DNA from: JANJTB01 sp032027125
Lineage (GTDB): Bacteria > Bacteroidota > Ignavibacteria > Kapaibacteriales > UBA2268
Assembly (NCBI GenBank): GCA_032027125.1
Contig: JAVSMQ010000001.1
Location: 1,488,027 to 1,552,026 of the forward strand
DNA length: 64,000 bases
Direction of reading: 5' to 3'
The translations under genes were made by a program, and so were the position numbers. The stretch's first letter is position 1. Every line of letters starts with the position of its first letter. The notes beneath the pieces are model-generated. The model was given only the letters and a program-made list of their open reading frames with translations, did no database searches and was not told the origin of the DNA. Below are positions 25,988 to 35,420 of this stretch, one piece after another.

Positions 25988-27358
25988 ATGAGAACAATGA
26001 TTGAGCCTTTCAAAATTAAAAGCATTGAAGAAATTCCTATAACTAATCGCCAGCAGCGTGAAAAATATCTTGCCGATGCCTTTTATAATCCGTTTTTTTT
26101 GAGGTCGGAACACGTAACTATTGATTTGCTGACCGACAGCGGCACAACAGCAATGAGCAGTAAACAGTGGGCAGGACTGATGGATGGCGACGAAGCGTAT
26201 GCAGGCAGTAAAAGTTATTTTAAATTTGAAAAAGTGGTAAAGGATTTAACCGGATATAAACATTTACTTCCGACACATCAGGGAAGAGCAGCCGAAAAAA
26301 TTCTTTTTACACTAGTTGCTAAACCGGGAATTACTATACCAAGCAATTCACATTTCGATACAACACGCGGCAACATTGAATTTGCAGGTGCCGAAGCAGT
26401 GGACAATCTCGTTGATGTAGGAATGATGCCTGAAGTAACGGCACCATTCAAAGGCAACATGGATATTGACAAACTTAAAGCCCTGATTGAAGAAAGGGGT
26501 CCTCAAAACATACCTTTATGTATGCTTACAGTTACAAATAATACAGCCGGCGGTCAGCCTGTTTCGATGCAGAATATTCGCGAAACAAAAGCACTGCTCA
26601 GTGAGTATGGGATTCCGCTTATTCTTGATGCCTGCCGTTTTGCAGAAAATGCTTACTTTATAAAAAAGCGTGAACCCGGTTATGAAAATAAAACTATAAA
26701 AGAAATTGCCCAGGAAATGTTCTCCTATGCTGACGGTGCTACTATGTCTGCCAAAAAAGACGGACTATCAAATACCGGTGGTTTTCTTGCACTTAATGAT
26801 GATGAACTCGCTGAGAAAGCAAAAGTACTACTGATAATTATGGAAGGGTTCCTGACTTACGGCGGTATGACCCGTCGCGACCTTGAAGCACTTGCTCAGG
26901 GGTTTGAAGAAGTATTAGAGGAAAATTATCTTGAGTACAGAGTTGGACAGGTTAAATATTTAGGCGACCTGCTTTTAGAAGCCGGAGTACCAATTTTACA
27001 GCCGACAGGCGGTCATGCAGTTTATCTCGATGCTGCAAGGTTTGCACCGCATATAGCACCTGACAATTTTCCCGGACAAAGTGTTCTATGCGAGTTATAT
27101 CTGGTCAGCGGAGTTAGATCTGTTGAAATAGGTTCATTGATGTTCGGCTCGACGGATGCTGCTGGCATTGCAGTAGCGCCATCAATGGAGCTTGTCAGAA
27201 TGGCAATCCCAAGAAGAGTTTATACAAAATCACATATAGAATATGTTGCTGAAGCATGTATCGAAACATACCGCAGCAGACATAAATTAAGAGGTATGAG
27301 AGTATCTCATGAAGCGAAGTACCTCAGACATTTTACAGCTAAACTTGAATACGTTTAA
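25988..27358 (+). CDS. tnaA: Tryptophanase
   Basis: 456 residues, beta-eliminating PLP lyase. PLP lysine is Lys257 (MSAKKDG). Two positions separate tryptophanase from tyrosine phenol-lyase: FDTTRG at 123-128 carries the Asp seen in tryptophanase (TPL has Thr), and VEIGS at 379-383 has Ile where TPL has its phenol-binding Arg381. Both favour tryptophanase. THQGR near 96-100, ITNRQQREKYL and EGFLTYGGMTRRD also fit. The reaction gives indole, pyruvate and ammonia. No permease or other aromatic gene is adjacent. The 3' flank has a stem-loop at 27376. Confidence 0.9.
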   Translation: MRTMIEPFKIKSIEEIPITNRQQREKYLADAFYNPFFLRSEHVTIDLLTDSGTTAMSSKQWAGLMDGDEAYAGSKSYFKFEKVVKDLTGYKHLLPTHQGRAAEKILFTLVAKPGITIPSNSHFDTTRGNIEFAGAEAVDNLVDVGMMPEVTAPFKGNMDIDKLKALIEERGPQNIPLCMLTVTNNTAGGQPVSMQNIRETKALLSEYGIPLILDACRFAENAYFIKKREPGYENKTIKEIAQEMFSYADGATMSAKKDGLSNTGGFLALNDDELAEKAKVLLIIMEGFLTYGGMTRRDLEALAQGFEEVLEENYLEYRVGQVKYLGDLLLEAGVPILQPTGGHAVYLDAARFAPHIAPDNFPGQSVLCELYLVSGVRSVEIGSLMFGSTDAAGIAVAPSMELVRMAIPRRVYTKSHIEYVAEACIETYRSRHKLRGMRVSHEAKYLRHFTAKLEYV

Positions 27359-27375
27359 TTGACTGATTTTCAAAA

Positions 27376-27408
27376 TGCCTCACTCTTAGGATTTTTTAGA
27401 GTGAGGCA
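27376..27408 (+). other. Stem-loop after tnaA
   Basis: Perfect 11-bp stem TGCCTCACTCT / AGAGTGAGGCA with an 11-base loop, 18 bp after the tnaA stop. It is followed by AATTCAAAAAAA rather than a T-run, so it may act as a 3' stabiliser or weak terminator. The remaining part of the 406-bp gap 27359-27764 has one small hairpin (CGACAGA/TCTGTCG, 27686-27708) upstream of the NlpC gene and nothing else recognisable. Confidence 0.6.
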
Positions 27409-27764
27409 AATTCAAAAAAATAGTTCCATAAATAAATTTGAAAATAAGTTAAAATATTTGAAATTTTTGTTTGAGAATAAACATTGGCTATCAGCGGTTT
27501 TAGAATGATATTGGCAAAATATACTCATTTTTTACTTAGGAAATTTTGAAAATTAATTTTTTGTTTCAATAAAATTTTGTTTATTTGTAACTGATAGTTG
27601 TGCAATTTTTTACACAGTTATTTTTTTATCAACAAATACTTGTTAAGAATGCCGGTTTACAAAGAATTTTTCATACGATTGAATGCGACAGAGCAAAATA
27701 TTCTGTCGAATAATTTTATGTTAATATCTAAATCATATTTTTCAAACCATTTATTGGAGAACTT

Positions 27765-28637
27765 ATGGGTATAAAAAGAACTATCTCCTCACGTTCTATC
27801 TTCCTGATCATATTTTCTTTAATCTTTTTATTTATGAGCGTTACTGATACGGAAGCTGCTCGCAGAAGAAAGAAAAAAAGAAGTTATAATCCGAATAAAA
27901 CTCGTGAGCAGGCTATTAATATCATACGTTCCACATCTGAAGAGATTAGCGAACTTGCAGGTTTAGACCCCAATGTATCAGATTCGGTTAGTTCATCATT
28001 GAATAACCTAATGAACGAAGACGGCGAAATTCTGACCACCGATGGTGACCTTGGTGAAAATATAGCGGAATTAGAGCTTGAAGACGACGTCGCCGTTGAT
28101 TTGGAAGAATTTAAAATGCTTTGGTTATCATTTATAGACAGCAACGAAGGCTCAGCAGTAACATCCAGCGGTATTGCGAAAACTGACCTTATGTATGTTA
28201 TAATGGATTGGTTAGGAACCCCCTACCGTTTCGGCGGAACAACGCGCGGCAACATTGACTGCTCCGGTTTTACTCAAAAGATATTTCTTGCTGCATCCGA
28301 TATTATGCTTCCCCGCGTTGCCCGTGAACAAATTAATGTCGGCGAAAATATCAAAATGAAAAACCTTGAATTTGGCGACCTCATTTTCTTCCATACTTAC
28401 TCCCGTAAATTTGCTTCACACGTCGGGATTTATTTGGGCGACCACTTATTTGCTCATGCAAGTTCAAGATATGGTGTTACTGTATCTTCACTTGAAAGTT
28501 CATATTATAAAAAGCATTTTATAGGCGGAAGAAGAATCGGCGCCCGCGACATTGCAAAATACAGCATCAAAAACGGAACTCATCTTAATGCTTCGGCTAA
28601 ACCTGAGTTACCTTCTAAGGGCGAATCCGGAAGATAG
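27765..28637 (+). CDS. NlpC/P60 family cell-wall hydrolase
   Basis: 290 residues. N-terminal signal peptide (about 8-31, ending DTEA), then a basic stretch ARRRKKKRS and about 90 acidic, probably disordered residues. The NlpC/P60 (C40) domain covers about 140-260: Cys166 (NIDCSGF), His219 (SHVGIY) and the third polar residue in AHASS (His231). These enzymes cut D-Glu-meso-DAP bonds in peptidoglycan stem peptides. Expected to be periplasmic. Monocistronic with a strong terminator. Confidence 0.93.
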   Translation: MGIKRTISSRSIFLIIFSLIFLFMSVTDTEAARRRKKKRSYNPNKTREQAINIIRSTSEEISELAGLDPNVSDSVSSSLNNLMNEDGEILTTDGDLGENIAELELEDDVAVDLEEFKMLWLSFIDSNEGSAVTSSGIAKTDLMYVIMDWLGTPYRFGGTTRGNIDCSGFTQKIFLAASDIMLPRVAREQINVGENIKMKNLEFGDLIFFHTYSRKFASHVGIYLGDHLFAHASSRYGVTVSSLESSYYKKHFIGGRRIGARDIAKYSIKNGTHLNASAKPELPSKGESGR

Positions 28638-28660
28638 TCTTCTGCAATTTAAATATTTTT

Positions 28661-28698
28661 AAAAAAGAGTTTTTCCAATACGAAAAACTCTTTTTTTT
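28661..28698 (+). terminator. Rho-independent terminator after the NlpC/P60 gene
   Basis: Stem AAAAAAGAGTTTTTC / GAAAAACTCTTTTTT with a 6-base loop and an eight-T run, 24 bp after the stop codon. A textbook intrinsic terminator. Confidence 0.9.
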
Positions 28699-28851
28699 GT
28701 AAATAATCGTCACAATAATTTATAAATATGTAACAAAATAAAATTTTTTCTTTTGTTTCATTATCTTTTTACTTATATTGAATCTGCGATAATAGTTTGT
28801 TTGAAAAATGTTTTAGTAAATATTATATTGTTTTTTATCTCGGAGGTTAAA

Positions 28852-29781
28852 ATGAATACGGATGCCGGTGAAGCAGATATCAAAACCTTTTATTCGCTCG
28901 AGAAAGCACTTCTCGAGCCTGAAAATGTTAAAGTTTTAGATCTACATTATAAAGATCTTGATGTGTTTCCGGAAGAAATCTTCCGGCTTACAAATTTGGA
29001 AGAATTGATTATATGGAATAATCAACTTCAATTTATTCCTGAAAGGATTTCAAAATTAAATAAATTAAGAAAACTTGATTTAAGCGGTAATAGAATTATA
29101 ACACTGCCATCAAGTATCTCTGAACTGCAGCAGCTCGTTACGCTGGTTGTCAGTTGGAACCGACTTGCAGAGTTGCCGGATTCAATTGGAAGACTTGCAA
29201 ATCTCAAAAGATTAGGTTTGAATAATAATAGAATCAAAGTATTGCCGGATTCGATTGGAAATCTGTCAAATCTGGTCGAATTAGTTGTCAGTGAGAATGA
29301 ATTACGTCACTTGCCGGATTCAATCGGCAATCTGAGCAAGCTGGAAAAACTTCGTGCACCTGGAAATCATTTGACAAAATTACCAAATTCAATATGTAAT
29401 TTGACTAATTTAACAAAATTGGAGATACACGAAAATAATTTAACTGAACTACCTGATGAAATAGGTAATCTGGTAAACCTCAGAAAAGTACGTTTATTTA
29501 AGAATTTACTTGTTCAGTTACCCGATAGTTTCTGTAAACTTGCTAACTTAGAAAAACTACTCCTTTACGAGAATGAACTCAGGGAATTACCTGAAAATCT
29601 CGGTGCATTAAAAAGTCTTGAAGAACTCGAGCTTGGTTTCAATTATCTTACCGGACTGCCTGAAAGTATAAAAGGATTAGAGAAACTTAAATTTATAAGT
29701 CTTACAAGCAACGAATTCAGTGAAGAAGAAAAACAGAATATAAATAAGAAGTTATCAAACGCAAGAATAGACTGGTATTAA
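28852..29781 (+). CDS. Leucine-rich repeat protein
   Basis: Start set at 28852 behind a strong CGGAGG; upstream in-frame codons would add a spurious hydrophobic stretch. 309 residues, no signal peptide, so probably cytoplasmic. After about 35 residues the protein is eleven or so repeats of 23 residues with the frame LPDSIGNLxNLxxLxLxxNxL, the bacterial 'plant-like' LRR class. Some repeats vary (LRHLPDSIGNLSKLEKLRAPGN, LTELPDEIGNLVNLRK). LRRs bind proteins; the partner is unknown. Neighbouring genes give no clue. Confidence 0.9.
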   Translation: MNTDAGEADIKTFYSLEKALLEPENVKVLDLHYKDLDVFPEEIFRLTNLEELIIWNNQLQFIPERISKLNKLRKLDLSGNRIITLPSSISELQQLVTLVVSWNRLAELPDSIGRLANLKRLGLNNNRIKVLPDSIGNLSNLVELVVSENELRHLPDSIGNLSKLEKLRAPGNHLTKLPNSICNLTNLTKLEIHENNLTELPDEIGNLVNLRKVRLFKNLLVQLPDSFCKLANLEKLLLYENELRELPENLGALKSLEELELGFNYLTGLPESIKGLEKLKFISLTSNEFSEEEKQNINKKLSNARIDWY

Positions 29782-29810
29782 ACTCCTTAGTCCAACAATT
29801 TAACATTTTA

Positions 29811-29846
29811 AAAAAGCCTAAGAAACAATTGCATCTTAGGCTTTTT
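29811..29846 (+). terminator. Rho-independent terminator after the LRR gene
   Basis: Stem AAAAAGCCTAAGA / TCTTAGGCTTTTT with a 10-base loop, 29 bp after the stop. The adenylate-kinase gene ends 58 bp further on the other strand; the A/T-flanked stem could serve both directions. Confidence 0.85.
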
Positions 29847-29904
29847 CATTTTATTGTTTTGAACATTTAATACTTATAATCCGTTATAAATATCATAATT
29901 CTAC

Positions 29905-31098
29905 TTATCTCATATTTTTGAAACCGAACTCTATTTCGTCGGCTATTCGACGGTTGACTTCTTCAAAACTGCCGGTTCCATCAATTTTAGTCACGCCATG
30001 CATCGAGCTGTATTTTTCAATTACAGGCTGTGTACGGGCTTCGTGCCCCTGCAGCCTTTTTATAATTGTAGCGATATTTGCATCATAAGGTCTGCTTGAG
30101 TCTGTCGTACTGCGATGTTCCAATCTTCTGATAAGTTCTAATATCGGAACTTCAATCTCAATGACCTTGGTAATTGAAGCTGTGTGTTTTCTAAGTAATC
30201 CGTCGAGTATATAAGATTGAACCAAAGTTCTCGGAAATCCTTTGAAAATAAATCCTTTTGTATCATTATAATCTGTCAGTTTTTTTTCAATTAACTGTAC
30301 AACCATTTCATCAGGAATCATCTGCCCTACTTCACCGTGAGCCAAATGTCCTTTCTCGTACAATTCGAGAATTTTCTTACCCATGTTAGTATTATCATTG
30401 ACTTCCTTAGCAAATAATTCGCCGGTAGAAATAAAGTCAAGACCGAATTGTTTTGATAGTGCTTTGCCCTGAGAGGCTCTGCCGCTGCCGGGATAGCCGA
30501 AAAGCACGATGTTTATCATACTCTTACTCAATTCCTGCCGTACAATTTTTGTAATATCTAATTTTACTTCTTCAATACCCTTGGTACCATCAATTTCAAA
30601 ATAAATTCCTTTTTCTTTGTAAAATTGCAGAACCGGAATTGTTTTGTCATAGTATTCTTTTAATCTGTTTCGGATAACTATCTCATTATCATCCGAACGA
30701 CCTGATGTTTTACCGCGGTTCAGAAGACGGGCTACGGATTCTTCTTCCGGTACGGCAATACTGATAAGACAATTAAGCTGGGTATTGAGTTTCAGCATCA
30801 GACCTTCAAGTATGTATGCCTGTATATATGTTCGTGGAAATCCGTCAAACAGAAATCCGTTATAACCCGGGTTGTCAGTAATTGATTTTTCAATAATCTG
30901 AACTATAATTTCATCTGAAACTAATCCGCCACCAGCAATTATACTCTTGACTTCTTTGCCTATTTCCGAATCTTCTGTAATCTCTTTCCTGAGTAAATCA
31001 CCTGTCGAAATATAGAATAGATTATATTTTTTAACAAGAAACTCGGACTGTGTTCCCTTACCTGCTCCCGGAGGACCGAATAGTGCAATATTTAACAT
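29905..31098 (-). CDS. adk: Tandem adenylate kinase: active-type domain plus degenerate second domain
   Basis: 397 residues, about twice a normal Adk of this short-LID class. Domain 1 (1-190) has all hallmarks: P-loop GPPGAGKGTQ (8-17), STGDLLR with Arg37, FDGFPRT with Asp85 and Arg89, and the short LID with Arg residues near 128-145. Domain 2 (194-397) is clearly homologous but its P-loop is GYPGSGRASQ (201-210: Lys to Arg, Gly-Thr to Ala-Ser), Arg37 is replaced by Ala230 and Asp85 by Lys286. Domain 1 should interconvert ATP+AMP and 2 ADP; domain 2 looks catalytically dead and may regulate or dimerise. No second adk is in the window. Confidence 0.9.
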   Translation of the reverse strand: MLNIALFGPPGAGKGTQSEFLVKKYNLFYISTGDLLRKEITEDSEIGKEVKSIIAGGGLVSDEIIVQIIEKSITDNPGYNGFLFDGFPRTYIQAYILEGLMLKLNTQLNCLISIAVPEEESVARLLNRGKTSGRSDDNEIVIRNRLKEYYDKTIPVLQFYKEKGIYFEIDGTKGIEEVKLDITKIVRQELSKSMINIVLFGYPGSGRASQGKALSKQFGLDFISTGELFAKEVNDNTNMGKKILELYEKGHLAHGEVGQMIPDEMVVQLIEKKLTDYNDTKGFIFKGFPRTLVQSYILDGLLRKHTASITKVIEIEVPILELIRRLEHRSTTDSSRPYDANIATIIKRLQGHEARTQPVIEKYSSMHGVTKIDGTGSFEEVNRRIADEIEFGFKNMR

Positions 31099-31255
31099 TA
31101 AATAAACTCAATATGTTCAGGTGAAAAAAATGAATTATACAATTATCTGCAATGGTTTTATTAATAATTCTCTGATAAATTACAATAATAATTATTAAAA
31201 GAAGAAATTTCATTAAAAATATTGTTTGACATAAAAATTGTTATTGGAAACAAAA

Positions 31256-31960
31256 TCAAAATATTTGCGACCAGTTTGTAAGTGCTAAAATTCTATATCC
31301 GATTATACATCCAAAAAGGATAAAAGTTACACCGGAAAACTGCTTTATCCTCAAAATCGTTTTGTTGGATAATTTATGCCGGTTATGTATAACTACCCAT
31401 GCTAAAGTATAAAGCCATAAGAAATTACCAATTCCGAATCCGATTGCAAAAAATATATTATTGGTAAATTCATCAGGAAACAAACCGGTTTTATGAACCC
31501 ATGCAGACATAATTGTAAGTGAAGGTACAAAAGTAGGATTTGCAAGATTTGTCATTGCCAAAGCAAAACCAAGAAATAATGAACCACGGCTTTTCATATT
31601 ATCAATAAACTGAGGAGGCTGTTTTACGCTCGGATTTTCCAATTTTGCCAAATCAACGACTTTTGTCTTAATCTGCATAATACCAAAATAAATTAATCCG
31701 GCAACAACAATAAATTGAAAAGTCAGAGATAAATAAGGATTATTATCGAGGTATTCACTTACCACGCCTTGAATTGCAGATGCTGCAAAAATTGCGATAA
31801 GGCAGTATAACATATCCATTGAGGCAGTGCCTAATGAAAATAGTGCACACTCTTTTCGGTTCCCATCAATACCCAATCGAATATTTGTCATAGCAATAGG
31901 TCCGGGGGGCATTGCTATTACGAATCCAAGCAAGGCACCTGCAATCACCGCAAGTATCAT
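31256..31960 (-). CDS. LysE-family translocator
   Basis: 234 residues, six transmembrane helices. The N-terminal family mark is FVIAMPPGPIAMTNIRLGI (about 13-31), and a long hydrophilic loop near 105-135 separates the two halves. LysE proteins export amino acids or related solutes by proton exchange across the inner membrane. The substrate cannot be read from the sequence, and the gene is monocistronic. Confidence 0.85.
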   Translation of the reverse strand: MILAVIAGALLGFVIAMPPGPIAMTNIRLGIDGNRKECALFSLGTASMDMLYCLIAIFAASAIQGVVSEYLDNNPYLSLTFQFIVVAGLIYFGIMQIKTKVVDLAKLENPSVKQPPQFIDNMKSRGSLFLGFALAMTNLANPTFVPSLTIMSAWVHKTGLFPDEFTNNIFFAIGFGIGNFLWLYTLAWVVIHNRHKLSNKTILRIKQFSGVTFILFGCIIGYRILALTNWSQIF

Positions 31961-32161
31961 CTAATCTCCACAAATAACATATTTATAAGAATGCTCAAAA
32001 CTAAAATTCCAAAAGTATATAAAAAAACTTATACAAGATAAGAATATAAATGGTATTGTGCAAGAAGTATCTATTTTTTGTATTTTTCAGAAAATAATAG
32101 ACAACATTATCACCGCTGAGCTGATACGTTCTTTGAATTTTAAATTGAAACATCAGAATTA

Positions 32162-32235
32162 GTCACTCTGAGCTTGCGAAGAGTCCATGATTTCATTAAT
32201 TAACAGCTTGGATGCTTCACTTCGTTCAGCATGAC
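32162..32235 (-). repeat. 74-bp dispersed palindromic repeat, copy A
   Basis: On the minus strand it aligns over all 74 bases with the copies at 56138-56211 and 56850-56923. The ends pair (GTCAtgCTGA with TCAGAGTGAC). It lies in the 654-bp gap 31961-32614, which otherwise shows only AT-rich sequence, one near-palindrome around 32266-32285 and no convincing frame. Small non-autonomous repeat; no transposase nearby. Confidence 0.85.
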
Positions 32236-32614
32236 CTTCCCCAAAGTGCCGTTTTATGTTGTAACGATTTCGAAATTCGTTGAATTTATTTAGAATGTAT
32301 CAGCCCTACATTATTATCGGAAATTCTGAAAGACATTACAACAGTCATTAAATTTTAAAGTGATATAATTATAATAATTTAAGATTATTATTTTGAAAAA
32401 GAACTATTTTTGTGTAATTTTGTAATTGAGTAATTATGTTGAATATAAAACAGATAGATATTGCGGCTTGTACTTTGAAATTGTATTGCAGAATTCCCTT
32501 CGGGTAAAAAAAAGAAGAAAACCGGGAATAAAAATATTTTTTTCAGATGCTGCAACCAAATTCATACTCATGTGTATTTATGGTATTGTTGAATAATTAT
32601 TTTTTGGAGTATTT

Positions 32615-35113
32615 ATGTTGAGAAATATTTACATCGCTGTTGCCATGATTTTGGCAGGTCTATTTATCGCAACATCCTGCAAAGATAGCGCTACTTCTCC
32701 TGAAGTAAAGACCGGATTTTACGGTTTTATATATGACACTGACGGTACACCGTTTCAAGGGGCACTTGTCGAGATTACAAACGGCGAGGACAAAGTACTT
32801 GGTTCTCAACTTACAGATTCGGTCGGTAAATTTTCGTTTCCTGAAATTACAGAAGACTTAAAATCCTATAAATTAAGAGTTTCTGCCGAAGGTTATGCAA
32901 CTATAGTCAGAAATGCCGTAGAATTTATGAAGGATAATATTCCTCAAATAGTTGAAATTCAGATGTCAAAACTATTGGAAGATGACTGTTGCAATAATAC
33001 TGCAAAATTTATTATAAATGACGAAAACGGTAACCCGATAAAGGGTGCAAGAGTTTTACTCAGAAGAGGTGGTAATGTAAAATATGAAGGAACTGCCGAT
33101 TCCCTTGGGAAAATTTTAATTGAAGGTATCTGTAAAGGTGAATACTCTGCCTTGATAAAATATGAAGGATATATATCTCAGGAAATTGGTTTAAATTTTG
33201 ACTGCCTCCAAACAATTGAAAAAACAGTAGTGCTTAAAAAAGCCGAAGAAGTATGCTGTAATAATATTGTTAAATTTGTTATTAAAGATGAAAGCGGCAA
33301 TCCTATTAAAGGCAGCAGGGTATTCTTGCGAATTGCCGGAGTGATAAGATATGAAGGTACTGCAAATGATAATGGCGAAGTTGCTATTGACGGTATCTGC
33401 AAAGGCGAATATTCAGCTTTAATAAAATATGAAGGTTATACTTCACAGGAATTGGAACTTAATTTCGATTGCGAGCAAACAATTGAAAAAGCTGTTGTAC
33501 TGAAAAAAGCCGAAGAAGTTTGCTGTAATAATAATGTAAAATATGTTTTTGTTGACGAAAACGGAAATCCTATAAAAGGAGCAAGAGTATTTCTACGTAA
33601 AGGCGGTGTCGTAAAATATGAAGGTACTGCAAATGATAACGGTGAAGTAGTTATTGACGGTATCTGCAAAGGGGAATATTCAGCTTTATTAAAATATGAA
33701 GGTTATGTTTCTCAGGAAGCTGAAATTGGTTTTGATTGCGGTCAATCACTCGTCAAAAATGTTACTCTCAAGAAATCAGAAGATTTATGCTGTAATAATA
33801 TTGCTAAATTTACTGTCAAGGATGAAAACGGTAATCCTATTAAAGGTGTTAGGATTCTTTTACGTTTAAATGGAGTGGTTAAGCATGACCCTGTTACTAA
33901 TGAAGAAGGATATGCTGCTGTTGACGGTATCTGCAAAGGTTCTTATTCAGTTTTGATTAAGTATGAAGGTTACATTTCTCAGGAATTGGAAATGACTTTC
34001 GACTGCGGTCAGACTTTGGAAAAATCTGTTGTAATGAAAGAAGCTGAACAGGATTGTTGTAATAACGTAGCAAAATTCGTAATCAAGAATGAAAGCGGCA
34101 ACCCGGTTAATGGTGCAAAAGTATATCTGCGTCGAAACGGCGTTGTAAAATATGACGGCGCTGCAAATGACCAGGGTTTACTGAATATTGAAGGCATCTG
34201 CAAAGGTTCGTATTCAGTTTTGATTAAATATGAAGGATACGTTTCTCAGGAAGTAGAAATGACTTTCGACTGCGCCCAGACTTTGGAAAAATCAATAGTT
34301 CTGAAGAAAGCAGAAGTTGAATGCTGTAATAATATTGCAAAATTCGTAATCAAGGATGAAAGCGGCAATCCGGTTATTGGTGCAAAAATTTATCTTCGCA
34401 AAAACGGCGTCACAAAATACGAAGCCACTGCCGGTGATAACGGCAATGCAGCAATAGACGGCATCTGCAAAGGTTCTTATTCAGTTTTGATTAAATATGA
34501 AGGATTCGTTTCTCAGGAAGTAGAAATGACTTTCTACTGCGCCCAAACTTTAGATAAATCTATAGTACTTAAGAAATCAGAAGAAGTATGCTGCAATAAT
34601 AATATTAAGTTCGTTGTCAAAGATGAAAACGGAAATCCATTGAAGGGTGCCAGAGTACTTCTTCGTAAAGGCGGAGTAGTAAAATACGACGGTAATATTA
34701 ATGAAGACGGCTATGTTGTAATTGACGGCATCTGCAAAGGCGAATATTCCGTATTAGTAAAATATGAAGGATACAAATCACAGGAATTTGCTGTCAATGT
34801 TGACTGCGGTCAATCACTAACAATCGAAAAGACACTTGCCAAGAATGAAATTTGCTGCACTGCATGGGCAAAAGTTCTGCCATTCGATGCCCAATCAAAA
34901 GCTGCATTAAATGGTGCTAAGGTAAGAATCTATAAAAATGGTGATTTGCTCAATACATTGACTGTTGAAAACGGATATGTTAAATTTACAGGACTTTGCG
35001 AAGGTTCTTACGGATTTGACATAACATTCGAAGGTTATAAATCTATTGAATGGAACTACGAAATCAAATGCAACTATGAGAATATCTTTGAAAAACCTAT
35101 GACAAAAAATTAG
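32615..35113 (+). CDS. Outer-surface lipoprotein of tandem carboxypeptidase-regulatory-like repeats
   Basis: 832 residues. Lipobox ending ATSC with Cys22. A divergent N-terminal CarboxypepD_reg-like domain (about 30-118) starts GFYGFIYDTDGTPFQGALVEI. Then come seven tandem repeats of 89 residues (from 32987 to about 34852) and an eighth, divergent one. Each repeat reads CCNN..KF.IKDENGNPIKGARVLLR..G..KY, then DGICKGEYS.LIKYEGY.SQE, and a further DC, giving four cysteines that may form two disulfides. Each is a beta-sandwich of the transthyretin/carboxypeptidase-regulatory type. Such arrays make stiff surface stalks or adhesins. Location outside the inner membrane is inferred. Function unknown. 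Confidence 0.88.
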   Translation: MLRNIYIAVAMILAGLFIATSCKDSATSPEVKTGFYGFIYDTDGTPFQGALVEITNGEDKVLGSQLTDSVGKFSFPEITEDLKSYKLRVSAEGYATIVRNAVEFMKDNIPQIVEIQMSKLLEDDCCNNTAKFIINDENGNPIKGARVLLRRGGNVKYEGTADSLGKILIEGICKGEYSALIKYEGYISQEIGLNFDCLQTIEKTVVLKKAEEVCCNNIVKFVIKDESGNPIKGSRVFLRIAGVIRYEGTANDNGEVAIDGICKGEYSALIKYEGYTSQELELNFDCEQTIEKAVVLKKAEEVCCNNNVKYVFVDENGNPIKGARVFLRKGGVVKYEGTANDNGEVVIDGICKGEYSALLKYEGYVSQEAEIGFDCGQSLVKNVTLKKSEDLCCNNIAKFTVKDENGNPIKGVRILLRLNGVVKHDPVTNEEGYAAVDGICKGSYSVLIKYEGYISQELEMTFDCGQTLEKSVVMKEAEQDCCNNVAKFVIKNESGNPVNGAKVYLRRNGVVKYDGAANDQGLLNIEGICKGSYSVLIKYEGYVSQEVEMTFDCAQTLEKSIVLKKAEVECCNNIAKFVIKDESGNPVIGAKIYLRKNGVTKYEATAGDNGNAAIDGICKGSYSVLIKYEGFVSQEVEMTFYCAQTLDKSIVLKKSEEVCCNNNIKFVVKDENGNPLKGARVLLRKGGVVKYDGNINEDGYVVIDGICKGEYSVLVKYEGYKSQEFAVNVDCGQSLTIEKTLAKNEICCTAWAKVLPFDAQSKAALNGAKVRIYKNGDLLNTLTVENGYVKFTGLCEGSYGFDITFEGYKSIEWNYEIKCNYENIFEKPMTKN
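32987..34852 (+). repeat. Tandem 267-bp coding repeat, seven units
   Basis: Unit starts (the CysCys codons) are at 32987, 33254, 33521, 33788, 34055, 34322 and 34589; the spacing is exactly 267 bp six times, and the step to the divergent eighth unit at 34853 is 264 bp. The nucleotide identity between units is high, so copy number could change by recombination. Confidence 0.9.
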
Positions 35114-35166
35114 AATTTCTAATTTATGCGATAATCTTAAAAACTGATACTATCAGTTGAAAATAT

Positions 35167-35220
35167 GAAGCTCCGGCTTGCCGACAGAAATAAATCTAAG
35201 GCAAATCCGGAGCTTCTGTT
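35167..35220 (+). terminator. Stem-loop terminator after the repeat lipoprotein
   Basis: GAAGCTCCGG (35167-35176) pairs with CCGGAGCTTC (35107-type arm at 35107+100, i.e. 35207-35216), and the inner CTTGCC/GGCAAA extends the stem; TGTT follows. A second stem TCAGTTAG/CTAACTGA at 35335-35364, followed by TTTT, lies further downstream in the 307-bp gap before the convergent gene. No other feature is seen in this gap. Confidence 0.7.
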
Positions 35221-35420
35221 ATTTATATCAAAAAAGTATTCAAATTCTTAGAAAAATAATGAATTCAACTGACTTACATAAATCCAAATCAGTAATTTCG
35301 CTGAAAATATGAATATATAACCTCCAATTTTCAGTCAGTTAGGATTTGCTTATTTTCTAACTGATTTTGATATAATCAATTCATCTGAATACAAAAGTTA
35401 GAAAAGTCAATATCTTTATA

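Noticed and set aside
25988..27358. Tyrosine phenol-lyase instead of tryptophanase
   Set aside because: Asp in FDTTRG and Ile in VEIGS match tryptophanase; the TPL-specific Thr and Arg381 are absent.
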